This document shows, piece by piece, positions 7,781 to 14,108 of a stretch of DNA of 17,206 nt (its first letter is position 1; each line of letters starts with the position of its first letter). The notes below the pieces were generated by a model. That model saw only the letters and a program-made list of their open reading frames with translations. It did no database searches and was not told the DNA's origin. This DNA is from CAZSPL01 sp964608735 (GTDB lineage: Bacteria; JAJVIF01; JAPKYR01; CAZSPL01): NCBI GenBank assembly GCA_964608735.1, contig CAZSPL010000062.1, positions 1-17,206 of the forward strand, given 5' to 3'. Position numbers and translations under genes: made by a program.

Positions 7781-8182
7781 CTATCCTCCGGATTGAACGG
7801 CCTTTAAAAAACATTTCCTGTTGCGCGGACCGTCGAATTCGCAGAAGAATATCCCCTGCCATGTGCCGAGTAAAAGCCGCCCGGATTCGACGATTACCGT
7901 GAGCGACGGCCCCATCATGCTCGATTTGATATGCGCCGAGGAATTGCCTTCGAGATGCTTGTAGTTGTCGCGGTGAGGGATATTCTTGTCGAGCTCCATC
8001 AGGATATCATCCACCACCGACGGGTCGGCGTGCTCGTTAATCGTGACGCCCGCCGTCGTATGCGGGACGAATATGGCGACAAGGCCGTCATCGAGCCCGC
8101 TGTCCCTGACGAATGCCTGCACCTCGTCGGTGATATCGATGAATTGAGCCTGCCTCGATGTCTTCACGCTGAGTTCTTTCAT
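7781..8182 (-). CDS. YjbQ family protein (UPF0047, secondary thiamine-phosphate synthase type)
   Basis: A 133-residue single-domain protein of the usual family size. Conserved blocks are PHTTAGVTINEHADPSVVDD (about 40-59, with His and Glu residues likely lining the active site), GNSSAHIKSSMMGPS (about 79-93) and LGTWQGIFFCEFDGPRNR near the C-terminus. The E. coli homologue has weak thiamine-phosphate synthase activity, but the real cellular role of the family is not settled. I prefer the ATG at 8182 over the adjacent GTG at 8185 because GAGG (8193-8190) is then seven bases away. That site overlaps the nadE stop codon (8194-8192), which indicates translational coupling within the nadE - yjbQ - ROK operon. 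Confidence 0.9.
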   Translation of the reverse strand: MKELSVKTSRQAQFIDITDEVQAFVRDSGLDDGLVAIFVPHTTAGVTINEHADPSVVDDILMELDKNIPHRDNYKHLEGNSSAHIKSSMMGPSLTVIVESGRLLLGTWQGIFFCEFDGPRNRKCFLKAVQSGG

Positions 8183-8191
8183 CACTTCACC

Positions 8192-9028
8192 TCATACGCC
8201 CCAGTCGCGCAGGTATCGGAAATCCTTGCCCACCGTCCGGTGGCTTATCTTGCATATAAGCGGCGACATTCGCTTGAACTGGCTGCGCCGCACCATCTCG
8301 TAGACCCTCTCGACGAACGCCTCATCGAAACCCACGGCGATGGCATCATCGGGGGAATATCTCAGGTCAAAAAAAACATAGAGCAGCTTGTCCACGTCGA
8401 AGTATGTGAATCCGAGTTCGCTCTCATCGGTCTGGCCTTCCCACAAATCGGCGCTGGGCTTCTTGCTGGCTATCGCTTCGGGGATGTCGAGGAATTTCGA
8501 GAGTTGGTAGACGTGGGTTTTGTAAAGGTCGCCGATTGGATTGAGGGCGCTTGCCATGTCGCCCCACAGTGTCGAATATCCCAGTAGCAGTTCGCTCTTG
8601 TTGCTTGTGCCGAGAACGAGAGCGTTTTCGACCGCCGAGATATCGTAGAGGATTGTCATGCGTTCGCGGGCCATTTTATTACCGCGGCGATTGGCGGATG
8701 CATCGGGGAACAGCCCGAAGTATGCATCGATCTGCGGTGTTATGTCGAACTTGTAATGCTTGACGCCGAGGTCTTCCACGATGAGCATTGCATCGGAAAC
8801 CGAACTGGGGTGGGATGATTTGTAGGGCATCAGGATAACGATCACGTTGTCGGGTCCGAGGGCCTTGACGGCGAGGTATGTCGATAATGCGCTATCGATG
8901 CCGCCGGACAGCCCGACCACGACGCGTCCGAGCCCGATCTTGCTGGTCTCATCATATATGAACTGCGTGAGAAGCGGCAGAACCTTCTCACACTCGAGCT
9001 CCAACTTTATCTCGTCAAGCTTCAGCAT
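8192..9028 (-). CDS. nadE: NAD+ synthase, ammonia-dependent
   Basis: This enzyme amidates nicotinic acid adenine dinucleotide to NAD+, the last step of NAD synthesis, in the cytoplasm. From the ATG at 9028 it has 278 residues, the size of the single-domain enzyme without the glutaminase domain, so it should use free ammonia. The ATP pyrophosphatase loop is SGGIDS (41-46). Downstream, GTSNKSELLLGYSTLWGD and KKPSADLWEGQTDE are the typical ATP- and substrate-contacting segments. The open frame extends back to 9265, but that extension crosses the promoter and the repeats. GGAGG at 9037-9033 lies four bases from the 9028 ATG, and an extended -10 is just upstream. It is the first gene of a three-gene operon. 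Confidence 0.96.
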   Translation of the reverse strand: MLKLDEIKLELECEKVLPLLTQFIYDETSKIGLGRVVVGLSGGIDSALSTYLAVKALGPDNVIVILMPYKSSHPSSVSDAMLIVEDLGVKHYKFDITPQIDAYFGLFPDASANRRGNKMARERMTILYDISAVENALVLGTSNKSELLLGYSTLWGDMASALNPIGDLYKTHVYQLSKFLDIPEAIASKKPSADLWEGQTDESELGFTYFDVDKLLYVFFDLRYSPDDAIAVGFDEAFVERVYEMVRRSQFKRMSPLICKISHRTVGKDFRYLRDWGV

Positions 9029-9032
9029 CAAA

Positions 9033-9037
9033 CCTCC
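9033..9037 (-). promoter_or_regulatory. Ribosome binding site that decides the nadE start
   Basis: GGAGG on the minus strand is followed by TTTG and the ATG at 9028. It rules against the 79-residue upstream extension of the open frame, which would cross the palindromic repeat. Confidence 0.75.
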
Positions 9038-9047
9038 AAGCCCCCAA

Positions 9048-9056
9048 ATTCTACCA
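9048..9056 (-). promoter_or_regulatory. Extended -10 promoter for nadE
   Basis: On the minus strand TGG precedes TAGAAT (9053-9048). The -35 region falls inside the palindromic repeat and reads poorly. Transcription would start near 9041, giving a leader of about 13 bases that just includes the GGAGG site. Confidence 0.5.
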
Positions 9057-9061
9057 TATTT

Positions 9062-9109
9062 GAGGGACAGGCCCTCTACGGGGCCTGTCCCTCTACAGGG
9101 CCTGTCCCC
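9062..9109. repeat. Left REP-like palindromic repeat of the RAYT cassette
   Basis: Perfect 13-base arms GAGGGACAGGCCC (9062-9074) and GGGCCTGTCCCTC (9081-9093) surround the loop TCTACG. A further copy of GGGCCTGTCCC follows at 9098-9108. Read on the minus strand, GTAG precedes two of the units, like the conserved GTAG at the foot of REP hairpins recognised by RAYT proteins. The reverse complement of this block matches the right flank at 9863-9891. Confidence 0.85.
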
Positions 9110-9197
9110 GAATAATTTTTTCTGTAATATTATTAAAACGCTGTAAGATTTCGCCCAAAACTTTCGCCTAATAGTAAATGCTGACAGAGGTGAAAGT

Positions 9198-9851
9198 ATG
9201 CCACGAAAGCCAAGAATTATCATCCCGGGATTCCCCCACCATGTTGTCCAGAGAGGACATAACAAGCAAACCGTGTTCAGGAACGCCGGCGACCGGGAGA
9301 CATATATCAGCTACATGGCTGAATATTCCGCCAGGCATGGATGCAAGCTGCTTGCCTATTGCCTGATGCAAAACCATGTCCACTTGCTCGTGCTGCCCAA
9401 GAACAGAGAATCCCTGATCAAATTGAATCATGGACTGGGATTCCGATATGCAATGCATTACAACCTCACCGAAAGAAGCACCGGCGCGGTGTGGGATCAC
9501 CGCTACTTTTCTTCGGTGATTTGCGAAGATGCGTATCTCTTCAAGGCGTTCCAGTACATATTCATGAATCCGGTCAGAGCCGGTATCGCTGCACATCCTT
9601 GCGATTACGAATGGTCCAGTGCACGGGCAATGCTACTCGGACGGAAGAACGGCGTGCGAATCGAAAAATACCTTGATCGGTCGCAGCTTCGGCAACTCGC
9701 TGATAACCTCGTGGACAGCGAAGATGAGAGCGTGATCCAATTCTACCTTAGTCGGGGACTTCCTTATGCTTCCGCCGTTGGATATGCAGAATTGAGCAAC
9801 AAATACGGTTCCGATCTCATGCCCAAACCCCGCGGCGCACCAGACAAGTAA
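9198..9851 (+). CDS. REP-associated tyrosine transposase (RAYT, Y1/HUH family)
   Basis: This 217-residue protein has the Y1 transposase core. MPRKPRIIIPGFPHHVVQRG at the N-terminus is typical of the family. The HUH metal-binding motif is in QNHVHLLV (His60, His62), and the likely catalytic tyrosine is Tyr120 in FQYIFMNPVRAG. CDYEWSSA (135-142) is the usual downstream family motif. RAYT proteins nick single-stranded DNA at short palindromes and are thought to spread REP elements; they are normally single-copy and domesticated. AGAGG at 9186-9190 lies seven bases before the ATG. Key residues are intact and the frame is unbroken, so it should be active. GGGACAGGCCC-type palindromes flank it on both sides in inverted orientation, the expected context. 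It lies between the divergent nadE and GHMP kinase genes. Confidence 0.93.
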   Translation: MPRKPRIIIPGFPHHVVQRGHNKQTVFRNAGDRETYISYMAEYSARHGCKLLAYCLMQNHVHLLVLPKNRESLIKLNHGLGFRYAMHYNLTERSTGAVWDHRYFSSVICEDAYLFKAFQYIFMNPVRAGIAAHPCDYEWSSARAMLLGRKNGVRIEKYLDRSQLRQLADNLVDSEDESVIQFYLSRGLPYASAVGYAELSNKYGSDLMPKPRGAPDK

Positions 9852-9862
9852 GTACAAGATTA

Positions 9863-9891
9863 GGGACAGGCCCCGTAGAGGGCCTGGCCCC
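9863..9891. repeat. Right REP-like palindromic repeat of the RAYT cassette
   Basis: Arms GGGACAGGCCC (9863-9873) and GGGCCTGGCCC (9880-9890) flank the loop CGTAGA, with one mismatch in the second arm. The loop is the reverse complement of the left-flank loop, so the two flanks are inverted copies. GTAG is present at 9875-9878. Confidence 0.85.
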
Positions 9892-9912
9892 AATTAATAT
9901 TTACCGGCATTT

Positions 9913-9921
9913 TGTTATAAT
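9913..9921 (+). promoter_or_regulatory. Extended -10 promoter giving a leaderless kinase mRNA
   Basis: TGT followed by a perfect TATAAT (9916-9921) ends 7 bases before the kinase ATG at 9929, so the predicted transcription start is at or next to the A of the start codon. The -35 region (AATTAA near 9893) is poor and abuts the right palindrome. Confidence 0.6.
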
Positions 9922-9928
9922 CTCGCTT

Positions 9929-11047
9929 ATGTCTAGCTCCTTCCCGGATAGCATTTCCGTCTCAGCGCCCGGACGCATTGTCCTCTGCGGTGAGCACCAG
10001 GATTACTTCGGCCTGCCCGTAATTCCCGCCGCCGTCAACCTGAGAATCAGCATCATCGGAAACCGTCGCCTCGACAACATCTTCCACATCGATATGCCCG
10101 ACATCGGCGGCGCCGACGAATTCGATGTCGGTGGCTCGAATGCCGAGGCCGATGTCCCCTACATCCTCGAACGCGACTACCTCCGCGGCGCCGTCAATGT
10201 CCTGAGGCGCAACGGGGTGAAGATCGAGCACGGTTACGACTGCGTCGTACGAGGAAACATCCCCATCAACTCCGGTACATCCAGTTCCTCAGCCCTGTGT
10301 GTCGCGTGGGTTAAATTCCTACTGCACATCGCCGGGGACAAGCGCCGCGACGATCCCATGCAGATAGCGCGCCTCGCATATCTCTCCGAAGTCGAGGAAT
10401 TCGGCGAGCCCGGCGGCATGATGGACCACTGCGCGTCAGCGGTCGGCGGTGTTATCTTCGCCGAATTCAAGCCCGAATTCCTGATAACATCCCTGCCGGT
10501 TAAACTCGGCGCGTTCGTACTCGGCGACTCGCTCGAACTGAAGGATACAGTCAAAACACTTACCCGCATCAAGACCGGCACCCTGAGCGCGATTCAGAAG
10601 CTTGAACACCACATCGCCGAACACAACGCAAGCGGCAACGAATATGCCGACCCATCCGATTATTTCTCCATCCTCACAGAGGACGAGCGCCTGCTCTTCG
10701 AAGGCATGATGACCACGCGCAACGTTACGCACATCACGATGCACATGTTCAGCTACACGAACATCGAGGATTCCCGCCTCGGACAGCTATTGAACATGCA
10801 GCAGGAAATACTTCGCGACAAGCTGCGCATCTCCACACCGAAGCTCGAGAAGATGATCGATGCCTCGCGTAAAGCCGGCGCGCTCGGTGCCAAGATCAAT
10901 GGCTCCGGCGAAGGCGGCGCGATGTTCGCATATGCTCCGGAGAACGCCGAGCAGGTCGCGCGTGCGATAGAAGATGCAGGCGGGAAGGCATATATAATCA
11001 AGGTTGATGAAGGGGTAAGAATCGATACGGACAAGCCGCGACCCTGA
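9929..11047 (+). CDS. GHMP kinase of the galactokinase family
   Basis: A 372-residue cytoplasmic kinase with all three GHMP motifs. Motif 1 is the galactokinase-like signature SAPGRIVLCGEHQDYFG (about 12-28, with Glu22, His23 and Asp25 at the sugar-contacting positions). Motif 2 is NSGTSSSSALC (114-124), the ATP phosphate loop. Motif 3 is KINGSGEGGAMFA (322-334). The probable catalytic base is Asp166 in GEPGGMMDHCAS. It should phosphorylate C1 of a sugar such as galactose. However, GEHQDY replaces the usual GEHTDY and motif 3 is atypical, so another sugar (an amino sugar, arabinose or a uronic acid) is possible; I therefore give no gene symbol. No ribosome binding site precedes the ATG, and the promoter sits directly against it. 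It converges on the cupin gene with only 10 bases between the stops. Confidence 0.88.
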   Translation: MSSSFPDSISVSAPGRIVLCGEHQDYFGLPVIPAAVNLRISIIGNRRLDNIFHIDMPDIGGADEFDVGGSNAEADVPYILERDYLRGAVNVLRRNGVKIEHGYDCVVRGNIPINSGTSSSSALCVAWVKFLLHIAGDKRRDDPMQIARLAYLSEVEEFGEPGGMMDHCASAVGGVIFAEFKPEFLITSLPVKLGAFVLGDSLELKDTVKTLTRIKTGTLSAIQKLEHHIAEHNASGNEYADPSDYFSILTEDERLLFEGMMTTRNVTHITMHMFSYTNIEDSRLGQLLNMQQEILRDKLRISTPKLEKMIDASRKAGALGAKINGSGEGGAMFAYAPENAEQVARAIEDAGGKAYIIKVDEGVRIDTDKPRP

Positions 11048-11057
11048 ATTCCTCTCG

Positions 11058-11558
11058 CTATCGCGTAAGACGTCTAATCAAATCCGTATACTCCGGAAAT
11101 CCCTTCACAAGATTATCCGCGACACCAAGCTCAAAATCATCATGGTCATACCCCGGCGACATCGTCGTACCCATCAGCGCGAAATTGCCATCCTCCCTCA
11201 GGGACGCTCCCTGCCACGTTCCCGCCGGTACGACCTGCTGCACCTTCTCGCCGGCCTCGATATCCTGCCCGAGCGCAACCACATCGCCTTTACCGTTCGG
11301 ATAAAGAAGGAGCATTATCACCGGGGCGCCGAGGTAGAAATGGTAGATTTCATCCGTGGGAAGCCGGTGCATCGCCGAGAATGTCCCCGCCGTCAGCAAA
11401 TAATAAATCGCCGTACAAAACGGCTTGTCTGCTGTATACCTCACCGGCAGCGCCTTACTATCTATAAATTCCGAAGAACGATAAGTTTCACGGAAATACC
11501 CGCCCTCAGTTGGAAGGGGTTTCAGGCCGAGTTTTTCGATGTAGTATTGCGGGTCCAC
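11058..11558 (-). CDS. Cupin domain protein, DUF985 (Cupin_5) type
   Basis: A single-domain cupin of about 166 residues. The start region MDPQYYIEKLGLKPLPTEGG then FRETYRS is typical of DUF985. Further conserved parts are HRLPTDEIYHFYLGAP, VPAGTWQGASL and GTTMSPGYDHDDFELG, which form the two half-barrel metal/ligand motifs. The molecular function of the family is not established; a sugar- or metal-binding role is often suggested. The open frame continues to an ATG at 11621, but that would overlap the sigma factor gene by 55 bases and adds residues the family lacks. I therefore prefer GTG at 11558, eight bases after the sigma gene stop, though no clear ribosome binding site supports either choice. 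It is the last gene of the flagellar operon and is probably carried along rather than flagellar. Confidence 0.85.
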   Translation of the reverse strand: MDPQYYIEKLGLKPLPTEGGYFRETYRSSEFIDSKALPVRYTADKPFCTAIYYLLTAGTFSAMHRLPTDEIYHFYLGAPVIMLLLYPNGKGDVVALGQDIEAGEKVQQVVPAGTWQGASLREDGNFALMGTTMSPGYDHDDFELGVADNLVKGFPEYTDLIRRLTR

Positions 11559-11566
11559 GATGAGTT

Positions 11567-12352
11567 TTACAACTTCATCATTTCTCTGAGGAGGAAGACG
11601 GCCCTCGAATGTATCTGGCATACACGCGATTCGCTGACCTTGAGTATCGCGCCGATTTCCTTGAGGGTGAGCTCTTCGAAGTAGTACAGGGTGATAACCT
11701 GGCGCTCTTTCTCGGGCAGTTCATCTATCGCTTTCACCATTAAAACTATGAGCTGTTTCTTCTCTGTTTCGTCGTGCGGGTTCAGCGACACCGTATCCGC
11801 GAGGAATTCACCGAGGCTTCGCCCCACGCCCTCTTCGTCATCGTACAATTCCTTCTCGAGGCTGATGAGATGCGATGCCGTCGCCTTGGAGATGACCGTG
11901 CTGACGTCATCCTCGCTCTCGCCGATAGATTTGGCGATCTCGGCGAGGCTGGGCGTGCGTTTCAGCTTCCCGCGAAGCTCTTCCGACGCCTTCTCGATAT
12001 CGAGCGCTTTCTTGCGCAGGGGACGCGAGAGCCAGTCCTCCTTGCGCAGATAGTCGATTATCGAGCCCTTTATGCGGATCGAGGCGTATGTCTCGAACTT
12101 CACTTCTTTCTTCGGGTCGAAGTTATCCAGCGCGTTCAACAGGCCGATGACGCCGATATTTTCGAGATCCTGGCGGTCTATGTGGGGTGGGAGATGTATC
12201 GCGAGGCGCCCGATGATGAAGCTTACCATCTTGAGATAATGGGTTGCCAAATCCTTGCGGGCGGTCTCGTCCGATTTGCCTAAGAATGTTTCCCAGACTT
12301 TTTGTAGTTCGATGTCAGCCATTACCGCTGAAGCGGTTCTCATTGCTACCAT
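11567..12352 (-). CDS. fliA: FliA/WhiG-type sigma factor (sigma-28)
   Basis: This 261-residue alternative sigma factor directs RNA polymerase to late flagellar and chemotaxis promoters. It lacks region 1.1, as the family does. Region 2 spans about 38-110 (DLENIGVIGLLNALDNFDP, then ETYASIRIKGSIIDYLRKED). Region 3 covers about 111-160, with PSLAEIAKSIG. Region 4 is about 205-255, with the helix-turn-helix LTLKEIGAILKVSESRVCQI. The ATG at 12352 directly follows the TAA of the upstream gene, and AGAAGGG just before that stop serves as ribosome binding site. A later ATG (Met11, MADIELQKVWETF) lacks one. Position after flhF and flhG matches flagellar operons of many bacteria. No anti-sigma flgM gene is visible here. 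Confidence 0.95.
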   Translation of the reverse strand: MVAMRTASAVMADIELQKVWETFLGKSDETARKDLATHYLKMVSFIIGRLAIHLPPHIDRQDLENIGVIGLLNALDNFDPKKEVKFETYASIRIKGSIIDYLRKEDWLSRPLRKKALDIEKASEELRGKLKRTPSLAEIAKSIGESEDDVSTVISKATASHLISLEKELYDDEEGVGRSLGEFLADTVSLNPHDETEKKQLIVLMVKAIDELPEKERQVITLYYFEELTLKEIGAILKVSESRVCQIHSRAVFLLREMMKL

Positions 12353-13486
12353 TTAACCCTTCTGCAGAAGAATTGTCAATGCGAGAGCGACCCCGAGTAT
12401 CACCAGCGCCAGTGGGAGAAGTCCCAGTGCCGAGCGCACCGACTCATCCCGCTGAATCTCGATCCTCCGCATGATACTGTCCAGCGATGTTTCGCTGGCC
12501 TTGATGCGTACCGAGCTGAGCGCAGTAGCGACTATATAGATCCCGTGGCCCGCGCGCATGGTGATCCTCTTAGTACCCGACAGGCTGTCTTCGATCGACA
12601 CTATCTTCCCCCGCGCCGGGAACCACACGTTGTTCCTGTATACCCCGAGCATCTTCCCCACCTCGACCGCCACGACCGATGGGTCGACAATATCGCAGAT
12701 AATGATATCGCCAACCACCAGGTCTTCAACAACCACGCCGTGATGCGCGTCTATCACAAGCCTTCCCTTCAGTTGCACCTGGAAATTGTCAGCTTTCTTC
12801 TCGGAAACCAGCTTCCGCTCTTCTTCCTCCTGCACCGGGTCTTCCTTTTTATATATGTCCCTCAGGTTGTCATACTGGAAGCCGTTCAGAAACTCGACCG
12901 AGACATCGAGCTTGGTCGATTCCATGAACAACTCGTCGATGGGCGAGCGGATGAAGCTGATAACAGCGTCCTTCAAGGGGGTCCGGTCCGCGACCTTGCC
13001 GTCGGGATCGACCCCCACGGTCCTCCCGCTGCCAAGGCTGAAAAGTTCCGTGACGGCTTCCTTCGTGAGGTATATCAGAATCGTCTGCTTCAGCGACAGC
13101 CACGGGGAGTTTTCGCGCTGGAGCTTGGCCGGTTTCACGACAGCCTTGATGAAATCGGACGCCGGGAGATGCGGGCTGATGTCTTCGATATACTCGTAAC
13201 CGTCAAGCGCAAGTCCGACCATATGCTCGGGCTCTTCGGAATTCTCCTTTAGCAGAATTGACACGAGGCCGCCGTGGGGAAGAGGGTTCTTGCCTTTATA
13301 CCTCAGGTTGATGAGCAGGTACTCGACCTTGTTCAGCTTCGCGAGGCGCATTGCGGTTTCGAGGTCCCATCCCGCCGCGACAAGGCAGGCTTCCGCGGTG
13401 CCCGCCGGGATTGCGAGCTCCGATGCAAGCTGTTCTACCAGTAGCTGCTTGTCGTCTATTTCCTCTTCATCGGACAAATGCGCCAA
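12353..13486 (-). CDS. Tail-anchored membrane protein with UBA/EF-Ts-N-like N-terminus, unknown function
   Basis: A 377-residue protein I cannot assign to a named family. Residues about 13-52, including AGTAEACLVAAGWDLETAMR, resemble the three-helix UBA/TS-N fold (as in the N-terminus of EF-Ts): a small hydrophobic turn followed by G-W-D-x-E-x-A. The long middle is soluble-looking, with a charged EEEERKLVSEKK linker near 225-240 and then a beta-rich part. The last 25 residues (about 353-375, LGLLPLALVILGVALALTIL) form one C-terminal membrane helix after a basic stretch, so the bulk should be cytoplasmic. The start must be TTG, at 13486 or less likely 13477, because a stop codon precedes it; AAAGGTGA lies upstream. 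The gene abuts fliA with no gap, which suggests coupled translation and a flagellar or regulatory role. Confidence 0.75.
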   Translation of the reverse strand: MAHLSDEEEIDDKQLLVEQLASELAIPAGTAEACLVAAGWDLETAMRLAKLNKVEYLLINLRYKGKNPLPHGGLVSILLKENSEEPEHMVGLALDGYEYIEDISPHLPASDFIKAVVKPAKLQRENSPWLSLKQTILIYLTKEAVTELFSLGSGRTVGVDPDGKVADRTPLKDAVISFIRSPIDELFMESTKLDVSVEFLNGFQYDNLRDIYKKEDPVQEEEERKLVSEKKADNFQVQLKGRLVIDAHHGVVVEDLVVGDIIICDIVDPSVVAVEVGKMLGVYRNNVWFPARGKIVSIEDSLSGTKRITMRAGHGIYIVATALSSVRIKASETSLDSIMRRIEIQRDESVRSALGLLPLALVILGVALALTILLQKG

Positions 13487-13515
13487 TCACCTTTACGTTC
13501 AGAAATCCGCTGTAT

Positions 13516-13893
13516 TTATATCCCCGCCGGCGATTCCTCCCCGACGACCGTGGATTCTATATTCATATCCGACCGGAATTCAACGTCGGGCGGAGTCATA
13601 CCAGCGGCTTTAAGCTTCTCAAGTTGCTCCTGGGCTCTACGCAATTTCTCCTGGCGTTTCATCTCCTTCTCGAGGATGATCGCATCGATCCGCATTGTCA
13701 GTTTTTCGGAGATGAACCGGTGGAACAGGTCTCCCATAACGAACCCAAGAGCGCCGAATATCATCCCGGCGAGAACCGAATGCAGCACAAGGCTCATCGC
13801 CCCTTCGCCGGAAACCGGCGACCCGAGTACGAAGGTCAGGGCAAAACCGATAATTGCTCCTAATCCCGATGCCTTCTGTGCAATCGGACTCAT
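13516..13893 (-). CDS. Two-TM protein with C-terminal coiled coil, unknown function
   Basis: The 125-residue protein starts MSPIAQKASGLGAIIGFALT. Two hydrophobic helices (about 8-24 and 33-55) form a hairpin, so both ends should be on the same side, most likely cytoplasmic. A charged helix at about 68-97 (LEKEMKRQEKLRRAQEQLEK) looks like a coiled coil, followed by a short acidic tail. I recognise no family. The open frame extends to 13950, but GAGGAGG at 13903-13897 lies just before the ATG at 13893 and the longer start lacks such a site. It lies between flhG and the tail-anchored protein, 29 bases from the latter, so it is probably part of the flagellar operon. A scaffold or anchor for the cytoplasmic regulators is a guess only. 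Confidence 0.7.
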   Translation of the reverse strand: MSPIAQKASGLGAIIGFALTFVLGSPVSGEGAMSLVLHSVLAGMIFGALGFVMGDLFHRFISEKLTMRIDAIILEKEMKRQEKLRRAQEQLEKLKAAGMTPPDVEFRSDMNIESTVVGEESPAGI

Positions 13894-14108
13894 ATGCCTC
13901 CTCGAACCATCCTCGCGACGTCCCCCGCACGACGGTATGCACGACACCATTCCCCGCGTGCGGAGAAACGTAGCCGCATTCCCACCGCGTGGGTGCAGCC
14001 GCTATATCTATCTATTATATATTCTCCCGGAAAATAGTGCGATATGTGCCCATGACGGGCCTCCGGCCGTAAAAATTCATCGCGGAATTAATCCGGTTCA
14101 ATGTGGTT
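13894..14108. other. 215-base noncoding gap inside the flagellar operon
   Basis: This is the only sizeable gap in the right-hand operon. It holds a small hairpin CCCAC-CGC-GTGGG (13981-13993), an AT-rich stretch with a possible -10 at 14014-14019, and an imperfect GC-rich inverted repeat near 14054-14069 that lacks a T tract on the minus strand. I see no gene or convincing terminator. Confidence 0.5.
14014..14019 (-). promoter_or_regulatory. Possible internal promoter -10 for the downstream flagellar genes
   Basis: TATAAT on the minus strand lies in an AT-rich island of an otherwise GC-rich gap, about 120 bases before the two-TM gene. The -35 position (TCGCAC) is weak and there is no TG extension, so this is tentative. 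Confidence 0.3.

Noticed and set aside
9029..9265. 79-residue N-terminal extension of nadE
   Set aside because: It crosses the REP-like palindrome and predicted promoter, overlaps the RAYT start, and a good ribosome binding site serves the 9028 ATG.
12870..13103. Second minus-strand frame inside the tail-anchored gene
   Set aside because: It is an out-of-frame shadow with no ribosome binding site or motif.
14031..14060. Sigma-54 type promoter (GGGCAC and CGCAC on the minus strand)
   Set aside because: The spacing between GG and GC is nine bases instead of ten, and the -12 element is poor.
14054..14069. Terminator between flhG and the two-TM gene
   Set aside because: The GC-rich inverted repeat is imperfect and the T run precedes rather than follows it on the transcribed strand.
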